Origin: Rubripirellula sp.
GTDB lineage: Bacteria; Planctomycetota; Planctomycetia; Pirellulales; Pirellulaceae
DNA length: 64,000 nt
Assembly: GCA_029245125.1 (NCBI GenBank)
Contig: JAQWPZ010000228.1
Span: forward strand, 1-64,000
Direction of reading: 5' to 3'
Shown: positions 11,169-20,404 of the stretch, piece by piece
Numbering within the stretch: position 1 is the first letter of the stretch
Layout of the letters: the number at the start of each line of letters is the position of its first letter
Made by a program: the position numbers and the translations under genes
Notes under the pieces: model-generated
Database searches by the model: none
Told to the model about the DNA's origin: nothing
What the model saw: only the letters and a program-made list of their open reading frames with translations

Positions 11169-12050
11169 TTACCAACAAATTTGGTGGGAATCAAAAATCG
11201 GCCCTTCGACGCAGGTCCGCTTGTAATCCCACTCCATCGGCCCTTCCTGGCGGACTTGAGCAACGCAGGAAAAGCAGATTCCGATTCCACAGGCCATCGG
11301 GGTTTCCATCGAAACCTGACAGTCGATTTTGGCGGCTTCACATACCTGGGCGACTTTTTCCATCATGATTTCTGGCCCACAGGTTGCCACGCGAACCGTT
11401 TCACCGGCAGGGATTTCGGCAAGTCTTTCGGCGAGCAGGTCGGGAACCAGTTTTGACTTCCCTGCAGATCCGTCATCAGTGCAGAGCGTGACTTCGCTGA
11501 CTGAGTTTCGAAAATCATCGACTCCGGCTAACAACCCGGCGTGACGGGCTCCGTAAATGAATTCGACCTGTTTTGCCCATCCGTTTTCGCGGGCAGGCTT
11601 ACCAAACGCTTGGGTTCCGAGCGCTTCGCGTCCCAGCAACAGCATCGGCGTTTGACCGATACCGCCGGCCGCCATGATCAAGCGGTCGCAGTGGCGATTG
11701 GCAAATCCATTCCCAAGCGGTCCCCACAACGAGACCGACGTCCCGAGCGAAGCAGCAGCCAACGCGGTGGTGAAGGTTCCCTTTTTCAAGTAAACCAAAT
11801 CGATCCACCTTGGCGTTCCCTCCGCATCGGCAACGACGTCATAAACAGCCAGTGCTCGACCGATCAGGGGCGCGTCGGTCCCGGACAACCGGATCATCAC
11901 AAATTGCCCCGGCACGACGCTGCCAGCAATCTCCCTGGCCTCGACCCGCAGCAAATAAGTTTGTTCCGCAATCCGCTCGTTGCGTTCCAGTGGAGCCTCC
12001 ACCTGGTGCATCGAATCGGCGTAATGGCTTGCGTGCAGTTTTGAACTCAA
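11169..12050 (-). CDS. pyrK: Dihydroorotate dehydrogenase electron-transfer subunit (PyrK-like)
   Basis: A 293-residue ferredoxin-reductase-like protein. Residues ~15-115 form the FAD-binding barrel (GQFVMIRL, then LIGRALAVYD). The NAD-binding domain follows, with AAGGIGQTPMLLL. Near the C-terminus lies the PyrK cysteine set for a 2Fe-2S cluster: MACGIGICFSCVAQV and, about 15 residues later, RTCVEGPIF. PyrK passes electrons from class 1B dihydroorotate dehydrogenase (PyrD) to NAD in pyrimidine synthesis. No pyrD lies beside it here. The start is TTG at 12050, whose bases overlap the stop of the upstream gene (TTGA), suggesting translational coupling; ATG at 12011 is an alternative that still keeps the whole FAD domain. 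Confidence 0.9.
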   Translation of the reverse strand: MSSKLHASHYADSMHQVEAPLERNERIAEQTYLLRVEAREIAGSVVPGQFVMIRLSGTDAPLIGRALAVYDVVADAEGTPRWIDLVYLKKGTFTTALAAASLGTSVSLWGPLGNGFANRHCDRLIMAAGGIGQTPMLLLGREALGTQAFGKPARENGWAKQVEFIYGARHAGLLAGVDDFRNSVSEVTLCTDDGSAGKSKLVPDLLAERLAEIPAGETVRVATCGPEIMMEKVAQVCEAAKIDCQVSMETPMACGIGICFSCVAQVRQEGPMEWDYKRTCVEGPIFDSHQICW

Positions 12051-13513
12051 CTTCGTTTCCGCCTCACTCGTTTACCAGGTCCTGATTGTTTCCCACGTGC
12101 ATTTTTCGGTTTGGCGGTCCGACCAACTGAACCACGCTTCGGTGCTCCGCTGGTCCGCGCGGCACCGCGTGTCGAAGTCGCCGATTTTCGCTTGGCACCC
12201 CGCGACGATGTCGATGTTTTGCCTGCTGAGCCACGTGTTGACGTTTTTCGCTTGGCGCCACGCGTGGCGGTGGAAGTTTTGCCACCAGAACCGCGTGTGG
12301 ACGATGTTCTTCGTTTGGCACCTCGCGTTGAGGTAGAAGTTTTACCCGCCGATTTCGAACGAACCGACCGCTTGCGGCCACCTCTCGTCGTGGCTGTAGC
12401 TTCCCGCTCTGCAGGATCTCCACCAATCACCGAACCGATCGTCGTGTCGGAACTGATACCGCCGGAGAACGCATCTCCCGCCGACGATGCTTTCCGCCCC
12501 TTCGGTTTCGCTTGACGCGTCGATTTCGGCCCCACCTTGGCCGAAGCTCGTTTGGTAGGAGCTCGTTTGACCGAAGTTCGTTTGGTAGGAGCACCTTTCG
12601 ACCCAGCACCTTTCGACCCAGTCGGTTTGCTTGGCCCACGTTTCTTCGTGACACGTTTTTTCGTACCGCGGCGTTGCCCCTCTTGGCCGCGTTCATCGCC
12701 GGCTGCCCCAGCGGACTCTTCCTCGGTTACCGCCCACAACTTGTCAATCTCGTTCCGCCGGACCGAACGGTGGGCTCCTGCGGGCAAATCACCTAATCGC
12801 AGTGGCCCTACCGCGATCCGCCGCAGATGCTGAACTTTGTGGCCTAACCGCGCCAAGATTCGACGGATTTCGCGGTTCTTCCCCTCTCGCAGCACAATCT
12901 CCATCTCGGTGGAGCGGCTCCGGGATTTCAACAGTTTCGCACCCTCAACGCGAACATGCCCCTCGGCCAAATAAATCCCGTGACGCATCTGCCGAAGCGT
13001 CTCCGGTTCAACCTTCCCGGCAACGGTCACTCGATAAACTTTGCGAACGCCAAATTTGGGATGCGTCAGTCGCTGTGCCAACTCACCATCATTGGTCAAC
13101 AGGATCAGCCCTTCACTATTCAGGTCGAGACGGCCGACCGGAAAAACGCGTTCGACCGGCGGCACCAAGTCGATCACACGAGGTCGCCCATGCGGGTCTC
13201 GGTTGGTCGTGACGACACCAATCGGTTTGTTCACAGCGTAGTAGACCAGTTTTCGCGGCTTCAGCAGATCGCCGTCGACCCGGACCTTGGCCGCTTCAGG
13301 ATCGGCAGTCGTCCCTAAACGCGTGACGATTTCGCCGTCCACTTCCACCCGGCCGGCTTCGATCAATTCCTCACACTGACGCCGACTACCATAACCGGCC
13401 GACGCCAACACACGCTGCAACCGGATCGGACCCGAAGCGGTCCCGCTGCGTCCCGCCGCCTTCGTATGACGGCCAGATTTTGGTTTTTGCTTGGCGGAAC
13501 GTTTGGTGGGCAT
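12047..13513 (-). CDS. rRNA pseudouridine synthase (RsuA/RluB family) with long basic repeat tail
   Basis: Converts uridine to pseudouridine in ribosomal RNA. An S4 RNA-binding domain spans about residues 28-90 (RLQRVLASAGYGSRRQCEEL). The catalytic domain spans about 90-262 with VGRLDLNSEGLILLTNDGE, in which Asp130 should be the catalytic residue. From about residue 265 to 488 the protein is a Lys/Arg/Ser/Thr-rich tail made of imperfect repeats such as KTSTSTRGAKRRT, about as long as the enzyme core. Such tails bind nucleic acid in other proteins; this is inference here. The ATG at 13513 (MPTKRSAKQK) is preferred over an upstream in-frame start. The stop overlaps the pyrK start. RluB is the closest family name I can offer. 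Confidence 0.9.
   Translation of the reverse strand: MPTKRSAKQKPKSGRHTKAAGRSGTASGPIRLQRVLASAGYGSRRQCEELIEAGRVEVDGEIVTRLGTTADPEAAKVRVDGDLLKPRKLVYYAVNKPIGVVTTNRDPHGRPRVIDLVPPVERVFPVGRLDLNSEGLILLTNDGELAQRLTHPKFGVRKVYRVTVAGKVEPETLRQMRHGIYLAEGHVRVEGAKLLKSRSRSTEMEIVLREGKNREIRRILARLGHKVQHLRRIAVGPLRLGDLPAGAHRSVRRNEIDKLWAVTEEESAGAAGDERGQEGQRRGTKKRVTKKRGPSKPTGSKGAGSKGAPTKRTSVKRAPTKRASAKVGPKSTRQAKPKGRKASSAGDAFSGGISSDTTIGSVIGGDPAEREATATTRGGRKRSVRSKSAGKTSTSTRGAKRRTSSTRGSGGKTSTATRGAKRKTSTRGSAGKTSTSSRGAKRKSATSTRGAARTSGAPKRGSVGRTAKPKNARGKQSGPGKRVRRKRS
12540..12630 (-). repeat. 15-bp imperfect repeats coding the basic tail
   Basis: Imperfect 15-bp units with CGTTTGGTAGGAGC and CACCTTTCGACCCAG (plus-strand reading) recur head to tail. 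They encode five-residue blocks such as GSKGA, GSKGA, PTKRT in the tail of the pseudouridine synthase. A second, longer repeat block of the RGAKRKT type lies nearer the stop, at about 12090-12350. Confidence 0.7.
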
Positions 13514-13952
13514 GGAAGCTGGCAGTGAGAGGACGGCACGATTCAATCACCCAACGTACCAAACCCAAGCCGTTTTGTGACGGAGGAGTCAAATCAGCTG
13601 TTGGGGCAGATGAGCCGCAACCTGTCGGCGAATACCGCTGACCGCTCCCCGAAGATCGCTCCGCATGCCGCTGGCCTGGCCCTAAGTGCCCTAAGTGCCG
13701 GACCAGGTGCGGCACTGGCCTGGCCCCGAGTAACTGGCCCCGAATGACCTGCGGGAGACCGAAAACCCAAGGATTCCTCACCGCAGTCTCTGATTCCCCC
13801 GGCATTGAGTGCCTCGAGGCGACTTAAATCGGTGTGTTTGAAGAGACCGCGATCATGATGAATCCCCAAACCCAGCAATGCGAGTGCGACAATTCAAACC
13901 CTCGATCACCCAATTGGTTAGCTGGGTTTGCAGGCGTTAGCTGGGTTTGCAC
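13514..13952. other. Spacer with short direct repeats
   Basis: No gene is supported. A minus-strand frame at 13594-13878 exists but looks like repeat-derived sequence. Visible repeats are CCCTAAGTG doubled near 13680-13700, GGCCCCGA doubled near 13723-13743, and a 19-bp duplication at 13917-13951. The promoter of the pseudouridine synthase/pyrK pair should be in its left part. Confidence 0.45.
13917..13951. repeat. 19-bp-period tandem duplication abutting a stop codon
   Basis: GTTAGCTGGGTTTGCA occurs at 13917-13932 and again at 13936-13951. The second copy ends one base before the stop codon of the small lipoprotein gene (13953-13955). Confidence 0.85.
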
Positions 13953-14228
13953 TTAGCGGCCTAACCACGGCATCGCGTCAGCAACAATTCGATTGCGTTC
14001 GGCTTCGGGAAGCGGTTGCTGATAACTGGGAGGCCGGGCCGATGCGTCTGACGGTCCGATATCAGCCTGGGGAAATGGATCGTGAACAATCGCAGACGCT
14101 TGTTGCTGATTCATGGTTCCCTTGGGGGCGCAGAGGCGACTGCTGCTGCAGCCCGCCAACACCAGCAAACATGACATGATTAGGGTACAGAGCAGGCCGC
14201 ATCGTTGGAGGGTTCCCGGTCGCCGCAT
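13953..14228 (-). CDS. Small putative lipoprotein (91 aa)
   Basis: Begins with an Arg-containing n-region and a hydrophobic stretch (LLCTLIMSCLLVLAGC), with a lipobox LAGC and Cys at about residue 27. The mature part of ~65 residues is polar (MNQQQASAIVHDPFPQADIG, then RPPSYQQPLPEAERNRIV) and ends ADAMPWLGR. It resembles short planctomycete lipoproteins, but no function is known to me. The reading frame is well bounded and the signal peptide is clear, so I consider it real. It stands alone between the pseudouridine synthase and manA genes, all on the minus strand. Confidence 0.65.
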   Translation of the reverse strand: MRRPGTLQRCGLLCTLIMSCLLVLAGCSSSRLCAPKGTMNQQQASAIVHDPFPQADIGPSDASARPPSYQQPLPEAERNRIVADAMPWLGR

Positions 14229-14380
14229 CAGTCATTCCTTGGGTCGGTGGCAACAAGCAGTGAGAGCCGTAACACACAGTGGAGTGAGAGTACGAACTTT
14301 TCAGTCGTCTTACCAAGAGCGTTTCCTGCACACGTACCGACCGAAACCAGGCCCGCAGGAATCACATTGAACCGGCCTGT

Positions 14381-14420
14381 TTCACACTGAATGTTTCTGT
14401 TTCACACTGAATGTTTCTAT
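14381..14420. repeat. 20-bp tandem duplication next to the manA stop
   Basis: TTCACACTGAATGTTTCTGT at 14381-14400 is repeated at 14401-14420 with one mismatch. The second copy ends one base before the manA stop codon (14422-14424). Confidence 0.9.
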
Positions 14421-14421
14421 C

Positions 14422-15393
14422 TCACACCGCATCAGGCAAATCCATCCCCATGACCACGCCACCCTCGGCGACCGTTAACTCGCAGGGAGCAATCGCAGCG
14501 GGCAACATGACGGTCTCGCCCGCCCTCAGCAAAATCGACTCTTCGCCACGGACCAGTGTCGCACTCCCTTGGGGAACAGTGATGATGTGAAACTTCCCGT
14601 CACCTCCAAACCGCCCCGACCCCAGAGCTAGCAGGTGGAGCTGAAACTTGTTTGATTTCACCACCGTTTGCCACCCTGCCTGGGTCGGTTCATAGCGACG
14701 TGGTTGGACAGGACCAGAATCGTAGTCGGCGACTTCCAATCCCTGGTCGAGGTGCAAGGGCCGAGCCTTTCCCTGAGCATCGACGCGATTCCAATCAAAC
14801 AAGCGAAACGTTGTGTCACTACTTTGCTGGATCTCGGCCACCAACAAACCGCCGCCCAGAGCATGCACTGTCCCGGCTGGAATGTAGATCACGTCACCAG
14901 GCTCGGGGTGAAACGAGTGCAGAGCTTGCTCGGCTTGGCCCGCTGCAATCGCTTCCTGCAAACTCGCCCGATCGACAGAGGGTTGCAGTCCGGCGTAGAC
15001 GAGACTGTCTGGGTCCGCTGCGACGATGTACCAAGCCTCCGTTTTCCCCAGATCGGGCTGCGACATTTTCGCTCCGTACTCGTCATCCGGATGAACCTGC
15101 ACCGATAACACTCGATTGCAGTCCAGGTACTTCAGCAACAGCGGAAAAGCTGAACCGCGAAAACCGGCCCCTAACAGCCAACTACCATGCTCGCGGATGA
15201 GTTGTTGCAAAGTTTTGCCATCCAACGGACCACCATCGACCACGCTCTGATCTTCGCCATGGTCAACCACTTCCCAGCTCTCCGCAAAATCATTTCCGGG
15301 ACCAATCCGCTTTCCTAGCTGCTCGCCCAGTCGGCGACCTCCCCAAATGGTTTGCTTAAAAACAGGACGAAAACGGATCGGATAAGGTTCCAT
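14422..15393 (-). CDS. manA: Mannose-6-phosphate isomerase, type I
   Basis: A 323-residue zinc enzyme interconverting mannose-6-phosphate and fructose-6-phosphate, linking glycolysis with GDP-mannose synthesis. The N-terminus (RPVFKQTIWGGRRLGEQLGK) is typical of the short, Bacillus-like form. Zinc-ligand motifs are SVQVHPDDEYG near residue 100 and a glutamate/histidine set in EPGDVIYIPAGTVHALGGG near 165-185. The cupin C-terminal half ends normally with GETVMLPAAIAPCEL. It starts with ATG at 15393 and is divergent from tatC. Nothing is unusual apart from the duplication just after its end. Confidence 0.93.
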   Translation of the reverse strand: MEPYPIRFRPVFKQTIWGGRRLGEQLGKRIGPGNDFAESWEVVDHGEDQSVVDGGPLDGKTLQQLIREHGSWLLGAGFRGSAFPLLLKYLDCNRVLSVQVHPDDEYGAKMSQPDLGKTEAWYIVAADPDSLVYAGLQPSVDRASLQEAIAAGQAEQALHSFHPEPGDVIYIPAGTVHALGGGLLVAEIQQSSDTTFRLFDWNRVDAQGKARPLHLDQGLEVADYDSGPVQPRRYEPTQAGWQTVVKSNKFQLHLLALGSGRFGGDGKFHIITVPQGSATLVRGEESILLRAGETVMLPAAIAPCELTVAEGGVVMGMDLPDAV

Positions 15394-15779
15394 AGCAGAT
15401 TTATTGCCTGATCTACCTGAATGTCAAAGAATATCGTTGCGGTAAGCGACGACCATCGTAATGGCCAAAACCATCTTGATCACCCCAAGTTACACTTCTC
15501 CAGCCCGGTCAATTGGAATGATCCCAGCTCAATCCGAATGCCCCAAACTCAATTAGGATCCCCCCGGGGCGATCTTGTCTTTGGCTGCTAAACTAGGGTC
15601 GGTAAACTAGGAGCCGGCGAATAGAGTGATTGCGGAACCGAGGTTGAGGCCACCGGATTCGGAGATCGAGCCTCAAACGCGAACCTGCTCCCTCACCGAG
15701 ACAGAGTTCGGGTTCACCAGCAGCACCTCGTTATCAACCGCTCAAGGTTGGCGAATTCCTCGATTTGGAAATCTAGCAA
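15394..15779. other. Divergent spacer between manA and tatC
   Basis: No gene is supported. It should hold both promoters. Short near-repeats are visible: ATTGGAATGATCCCAGCTCAAT-like words at about 15510-15560 and TAAACTAGG twice at about 15587-15612. Confidence 0.45.
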
Positions 15780-16880
15780 GTGGAACGTCCCCAAGACGAT
15801 TTATTCGAAAATTCCACCATGACCTTTGGCGAGCACCTCGAGGAGCTTCGCCATTCGCTGGTCAGGGCTGCGCTTGCTTTGGCAGCGGGACTGGTCGTCG
15901 GACTGCTCGTGGCTGACCGAGTCGTCTTGTTTGTACAAACCCCGCTGCAAACGGCAATTCAAAAATTCAATGCCGATCGGGCCCTGTACCAACTCAACTA
16001 TGACCCAGCGGACGAAGAGAATCGTGACCTGCACGAGTTCTTATCAACCAATGCACTGATTTGGGAAATTGTCTACGAAATCCCAGATAAGTATCAAGCG
16101 CTGTCGATGGAATCGATGCAGGCGGCCCAAGTCACGCCAGACGCCAACCTCGACTCATCAAGCGAGGACGGCGACGATCAATTGGCACCAAGTGCCCCGC
16201 TGGTGGTCAAACCAGTTGACATGGCAAAACTGCTGAAATCTCTCCCCGATCCATCGGCACTCAAACCAACGATACAACTGCGGCAGAACAAGACCGGCCT
16301 CAGCTCATTGAAAATGGAAGAACCCTTCATGATCTGGGTCAAGGCGGGCCTGATCGTGGGGGCCGTGTTTGCCTCGCCGCTGATCTTTTATTACCTCTGG
16401 AACTTTGTCGCTGCCGGCTTACACCGCCACGAACGAAACTATGTCTACCTGTACCTGCCTGCCAGTGTGGTCCTGTTCATCACAGGGGTGGTACTCGCGT
16501 TTTTCCTCGTACTGCATTACGTGCTGTCGTTTCTATTAGCGTTCAATGGCAGTATGGATGTCGCAATCGAACCCAGGCTGTCGTACTACGTCAACTTTGT
16601 CTTGCTGCTACCACTTGGCTTCGGCATCGCCTTTCAATTACCGCTCGTGATGCTGTTTTTGCAGCGAATCGGCCTGTTCGAAACACAAGCCTACATCGAG
16701 AGCTGGAAAGTCGCCGTCTTGGTCATCTTTGTTATCTCGATGATCGTGACGCCAGCGGATGTCACCAGCATGATCGCTCTCGCGGTGCCGCTGATCTTCT
16801 TGTATGCCCTCGGCATCCTGATGTGCAAATTTATCCCGAGAGGCCGAGGATTAGGAAGCGGTGCCTACGACCCAGCCTAA
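15780..16880 (+). CDS. tatC: Twin-arginine translocase subunit TatC, with enlarged periplasmic loop
   Basis: The multi-spanning core of the Tat pathway, which binds twin-arginine signal peptides of folded proteins. The cytoplasmic N-terminus contains the family motif MTFGEHLEELRHSLVRA, followed by the first helix. Between helix 1 and helix 2 lies an insert of roughly 120 residues (about 55-180) rich in Asp, Ser and Pro, where usual TatC has a short loop. Helices 2-6 are normal, with EEPFMIWVKAGLIVG and VITPADVTSM-like signatures (here IVTPADVTSMIALAVPL). Starts with GTG at 15780; 366 residues against ~250-260 in Escherichia coli. A Tat substrate candidate lies in this window (the DUF1501 protein). 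No tatA/B was seen. Confidence 0.93.
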   Translation: MERPQDDLFENSTMTFGEHLEELRHSLVRAALALAAGLVVGLLVADRVVLFVQTPLQTAIQKFNADRALYQLNYDPADEENRDLHEFLSTNALIWEIVYEIPDKYQALSMESMQAAQVTPDANLDSSSEDGDDQLAPSAPLVVKPVDMAKLLKSLPDPSALKPTIQLRQNKTGLSSLKMEEPFMIWVKAGLIVGAVFASPLIFYYLWNFVAAGLHRHERNYVYLYLPASVVLFITGVVLAFFLVLHYVLSFLLAFNGSMDVAIEPRLSYYVNFVLLLPLGFGIAFQLPLVMLFLQRIGLFETQAYIESWKVAVLVIFVISMIVTPADVTSMIALAVPLIFLYALGILMCKFIPRGRGLGSGAYDPA

Positions 16881-16896
16881 TAAAACGGGGTCTGGC

Positions 16897-16928
16897 AAGC
16901 ACGGTCGACTGTAAGCACGGTCGACTGT
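16897..16928. repeat. 16-bp tandem duplication after tatC
   Basis: AAGCACGGTCGACTGT occurs at 16897-16912 and 16913-16928, perfect, 16 bp beyond the tatC stop. Confidence 0.9.
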
Positions 16929-16980
16929 GATTGTGATGGGCGTGCTGCGAACCGCACCCGATGGCAAGCACGAACGCCGG

Positions 16981-17014
16981 TGCCAGATAGAGACCGGTGC
17001 CAGATAGAGACCGG
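16981..17014. repeat. 17-bp tandem duplication
   Basis: TGCCAGATAGAGACCGG at 16981-16997 and 16998-17014, perfect, followed by a partial third copy. It lies in the tatC/fba convergent spacer. Confidence 0.9.
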
Positions 17015-17055
17015 TGCCACTTTCACGCATCAGTGCGTGCCAGGAGCATGACAGC

Positions 17056-17110
17056 GAGGAGCCGACACTGGCGGCTCCTCACTCGATAGCTGGCGAGTCA
17101 CTCGCCAGCT
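17056..17110. terminator. Two consecutive hairpins between tatC and fba
   Basis: First inverted repeat: GAGGAGCC (17056-17063) and GGCTCCTC (17073-17080), 9-nt loop. Second: an 11-bp perfect arm AGCTGGCGAGT (17088-17098) with ACTCGCCAGCT (17100-17110). They sit between the convergent tatC and fba ends and could stop transcription from both sides. There is no strong T-run, so a protein-binding or REP-like role is also possible. Confidence 0.5.
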
Positions 17111-17136
17111 GAAAGCAGATTAACAAACAGCTTTTG

Positions 17137-18159
17137 TTAAGCGTTGGCGCCGAGCGTACTACGCAATTTTGCACCGTTACCAGCTTGACCGAAGGCAGTC
17201 ATGCGGGCGACACAAACATCTTTCATCGCAGTTCGGGCTGGCTTGAGATACGCACGAGGATCGAAAGCCGATGGTTGCTCTGCGAACACTTTGCGGATCG
17301 CACCAGTGATCGCCATGCGGCAATCGGTATCAACGTTGATCTTGCGAACACCGCTCTTGATACCACGCTGAATCTCTTCGACAGGTACACCATAAGTCTG
17401 CTTCATCTCACCACCAAACTGGTTGATGATGTCCTGCAGTTCTTGTGGCACGCTGCTGCTGCCGTGCATGACGAGGTGTGTGTTAGGCACCTTAGCGTGA
17501 ATCTCTTCGATTCGCTGCATCGCCAAGACTTCACCCGTCGGCTTCTTGGTGAATTTGTACGCGCCGTGACTTGTTCCGATAGCAACCGCCAACGCATCCA
17601 CGCCAGTTTCCTCGACGAACCGAGCGGCTTCCTCAGGATCGGTCAGCAGTTGATCACGAGTGAGTTCGCCAACCGCACCATGGCCGTCTTCCTGCTCGCC
17701 TTCACCCGACTCGAGTGATCCCAGGCAACCCAATTCACCTTCGACGCTCACGCCCTGCGAATGGGCAGCTTTGACCACTTCTGCGGTCACGCGAACGTTG
17801 TAGTCATAGTCGGCCGGCGTTTTACCGTCCTCCATCAACGATCCGTCCATCATCACGCTGGTGAAGCCGTTGTCGATCGCTGACTGGCAGGTATCTGGGC
17901 TGTTGCCGTGATCCTGATGCATCACAACTGGGATGTGCGGGTACAGCTCAACCGCTGCCAACATCAGGTGGCGGAGGTAGGCGTCTTGGGAATAAGCGCG
18001 AGCACCGCGACTGGCTTGAATGATGACGGGCGAATCCGTCTCCTCAGCCGCTTCCATGATCGACTGGATCTGTTCCATGTTGTTGACGTTGAAAGCAGCA
18101 ACGCCGTAATCGTTTTCAGCAGCGTGATCGAGGACGACGCGAAGAGGCACCAGAGGCAT
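17137..18159 (-). CDS. fba: Fructose-bisphosphate aldolase, class II
   Basis: A zinc-dependent aldolase that reversibly splits fructose-1,6-bisphosphate in glycolysis/gluconeogenesis. 340 residues, matching the longer class II form sometimes called the Calvin-cycle subtype. Zinc and active-site motifs are visible: [10 protein letters not shown] (residues ~78-87), [10 protein letters not shown] (~140), [10 protein letters not shown] (~230) and the phosphate-binding [10 protein letters not shown] (~275). ATG at 18159 is preceded by AGGTCCCGTT, the same ten bases that precede the WXG100-like gene at 58675. The gene follows the dehydratase gene on the same strand after 289 bp, so it probably has its own promoter. 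Confidence 0.96.
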   Translation of the reverse strand: MPLVPLRVVLDHAAENDYGVAAFNVNNMEQIQSIMEAAEETDSPVIIQASRGARAYSQDAYLRHLMLAAVELYPHIPVVMHQDHGNSPDTCQSAIDNGFTSVMMDGSLMEDGKTPADYDYNVRVTAEVVKAAHSQGVSVEGELGCLGSLESGEGEQEDGHGAVGELTRDQLLTDPEEAARFVEETGVDALAVAIGTSHGAYKFTKKPTGEVLAMQRIEEIHAKVPNTHLVMHGSSSVPQELQDIINQFGGEMKQTYGVPVEEIQRGIKSGVRKINVDTDCRMAITGAIRKVFAEQPSAFDPRAYLKPARTAMKDVCVARMTAFGQAGNGAKLRSTLGANA

Positions 18160-18448
18160 AACGGGACCTAACAGAGGGGGTGTCTAAATAAAAGAAATCT
18201 CGCCGTCTGTCGTAGTCTCGGACACTCTTTCATGCAAGTGCAGACGCTCTGGATGGTCAAATCGACTCCACTAAACGCCGATTAACGTCAAGTTTGCTAA
18301 CACCACTCCCTTTTGCCATGCCCGTCTCGCAAGCTCCGTCAACATCCAAGGCCGCCCCCAGACCATCACTCGAGGCGGCAAATCGCCGCGATGCACTCTC
18401 TCCGGTGCGGCAACCTGGCGGATCGATCGAGGCAGCCCAGCACTTCGG

Positions 18449-20404
18449 CTATTCGGTTTTCCCGCTGCTTGATTGGCCGCCGCTTGATTGGCCAAGTCGC
18501 TTCACGATCTCGTCAACGTCGTAAACGCATCCTCCCCAGGTGCCGCCCCCCACTTGCTGCAAAGCAGCCCACAGTCGCGTGTCATCTGGCACACCCGGAT
18601 CAACTTGCAAGTCAGGATGAGGCTGCCGTTCATCTAACCGCTGCCCGTCAATCGTTTCGACAAGATCAACGGTGCCGGTCAACGCGTTGCGGTCAACTTC
18701 GATCTCGATCAGATCGCCATCGCGAACTTTGGCGATGGGACCTCCCGCGAGTGCCTCTGGTCCGACATGGCCAATGCACGCCCCGGTGCTTACCCCCGAG
18801 AACCGCGCATCGGTGATCAAGGCGACTTCCTTCCCGAACTTCAGGTACTTCAGTGCTGAGGTGATCTGGTAGGTTTCTTCCATCCCGCAACCGATCGGAC
18901 CACGGCCGATCAGCACAATGATGTCGCCGGCCTGAATTTCCGGCTCGGTCTGGCCCTTCACGGCAGCGATTGCGGCCCGTTCAGAAGTGAAGACGCGGGC
19001 GGGCCCTCGCTTGCGATAAACCCCCTCCTCATCGAGCACCGTCGGATCAATCGAGGTCGCTTTGATCACCGATCCTTCCGGGCACAAATTACCTCGCGGA
19101 AAGCAGACCGTGCTGGTCATTCCACGTCGCCGAGCCTCCGCCGGTGCAAGGATCACTTCGTCAGGATCAACGCCATCTGCCGCCACAAGATGCTCTCGGC
19201 ACACACGACGTCGATCACTGTGATGCCAATCATCCAGGATCTCGTTCCACGTCATCCCTGTGACAGTCAGACAATCGGATTTCAGCAACCCCAACTCTCG
19301 CAAATGCCATGCGACCTCAGGAACACCACCGGCCAGAAACAAACGAACCGTCGGATGTCCAACCGGTCCATTGGGTAGACAATCGACGAACCGCGGAACG
19401 AGCCGATTCACTTCACTAAATGCGGCTGCATCGGGTCGCTTCAATCCGGCGGACGCCGCGATGGCCGGAATGTGCAGCAACAAATTCGTACTACCACCGA
19501 CTGCCGCATGGATCAACATGGCGTTGTAAACGGCATCGTCGGTAAGCACATCTGCGAACGTCAAACCGTTGGCAACCATTTCCACCGATGCATCGGCCGA
19601 GTCGCGGGCTAGCTGCGTCCAAATTGGTTGACCACTCGGTGCTAAGGCGGCATGAGGCACGGTCATACCAAACGCTTCAGCGACGACTTGGCTGGTCGCC
19701 GCCGTGCCAAGAAACTGACAGCCTCCACCTGGTGTACCACATGCCCGACAGCCTTCCAACGACGCTTCTTCTAGTGACATTTCGCCCCGCGAGTAACGAG
19801 CGCCGATCGTTTGCACCTTACCAGCATCCTCACCGACGGTCGGCGGCAATGTCACGCCACCTGGCACCAACACGTTGGCCAAGTCGCCACAACCAGCCAA
19901 TGCCATCATCATCGCGGGTAACCCTTTGTCACAGGTCGCGATCCCAATCACTCCCTGGCGTCTAGGCAAGGAACGAATCAGCCGTCTCATCACGATTGCG
20001 GCATCGTTGCGATAAGGCAACGAATCAAACATTCCACGCGTTCCTTGAGAACGGCCATCGCACGGATCGCTAACAAACGCGGCAAACGGCACACCATTGC
20101 GATCAGTGATTCCCTCAGCCGCCGCTTGCATCAGCAACCCAACTTCCCAGTGCCCGGTGTGGTAGCCGAGGGCGATGGGCGAACCGTCAGGATGTCGCAT
20201 GCCACCCTGGGTGCTTAGGATCAAATACTGATCACCGAGAACCCGCCGAGGATCGAACCCCATCCCAACGCTTTGGGTTAAACCAAATAAATCGCCGCTA
20301 CTCCACTCACGCAGAATCTCGTCACTGAGCGGAAGTTTGCCTGTGGGACCCGGGGCATGGGTCGCCATCGTTTCCGTTGCCGGGGCATCAAAATATCTTT
20401 TCAT
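18449..20404 (-). CDS. YjhG/YagF-type sugar-acid dehydratase (IlvD/Edd family)
   Basis: 651 residues, a member of the IlvD/Edd Fe-S dehydratase superfamily. The sequence follows the Escherichia coli YjhG/YagF (D-xylonate dehydratase) branch closely, including [47 protein letters not shown] and [20 protein letters not shown]. Fe-S cysteine candidates are in [19 protein letters not shown] and [10 protein letters not shown]. The expected reaction is dehydration of an aldonic acid such as D-xylonate to a 2-keto-3-deoxy acid; the substrate here is inferred. No pentonate transporter or aldolase of that pathway is adjacent. The last residues ([10 protein letters not shown]) come from a 15-bp duplication at 18467-18496. 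Confidence 0.9.
   Translation of the reverse strand: MKRYFDAPATETMATHAPGPTGKLPLSDEILREWSSGDLFGLTQSVGMGFDPRRVLGDQYLILSTQGGMRHPDGSPIALGYHTGHWEVGLLMQAAAEGITDRNGVPFAAFVSDPCDGRSQGTRGMFDSLPYRNDAAIVMRRLIRSLPRRQGVIGIATCDKGLPAMMMALAGCGDLANVLVPGGVTLPPTVGEDAGKVQTIGARYSRGEMSLEEASLEGCRACGTPGGGCQFLGTAATSQVVAEAFGMTVPHAALAPSGQPIWTQLARDSADASVEMVANGLTFADVLTDDAVYNAMLIHAAVGGSTNLLLHIPAIAASAGLKRPDAAAFSEVNRLVPRFVDCLPNGPVGHPTVRLFLAGGVPEVAWHLRELGLLKSDCLTVTGMTWNEILDDWHHSDRRRVCREHLVAADGVDPDEVILAPAEARRRGMTSTVCFPRGNLCPEGSVIKATSIDPTVLDEEGVYRKRGPARVFTSERAAIAAVKGQTEPEIQAGDIIVLIGRGPIGCGMEETYQITSALKYLKFGKEVALITDARFSGVSTGACIGHVGPEALAGGPIAKVRDGDLIEIEVDRNALTGTVDLVETIDGQRLDERQPHPDLQVDPGVPDDTRLWAALQQVGGGTWGGCVYDVDEIVKRLGQSSGGQSSSGKTE
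18467..18496 (-). repeat. 15-bp tandem duplication inside the dehydratase C-terminus
   Basis: GCTTGATTGGCCGCC (18467-18481) and GCTTGATTGGCCAAG (18482-18496). The first 12 bases match perfectly. It lies within the last 50 coding bases and produces the [10 protein letters not shown]-like tail. Confidence 0.85.

Noticed and set aside
13594-13878. Minus-strand frame of 94 codons after the pseudouridine synthase gene
   Set aside because: Arg/Ala/Gly-rich with short repeated words; no start signal or homology pattern.
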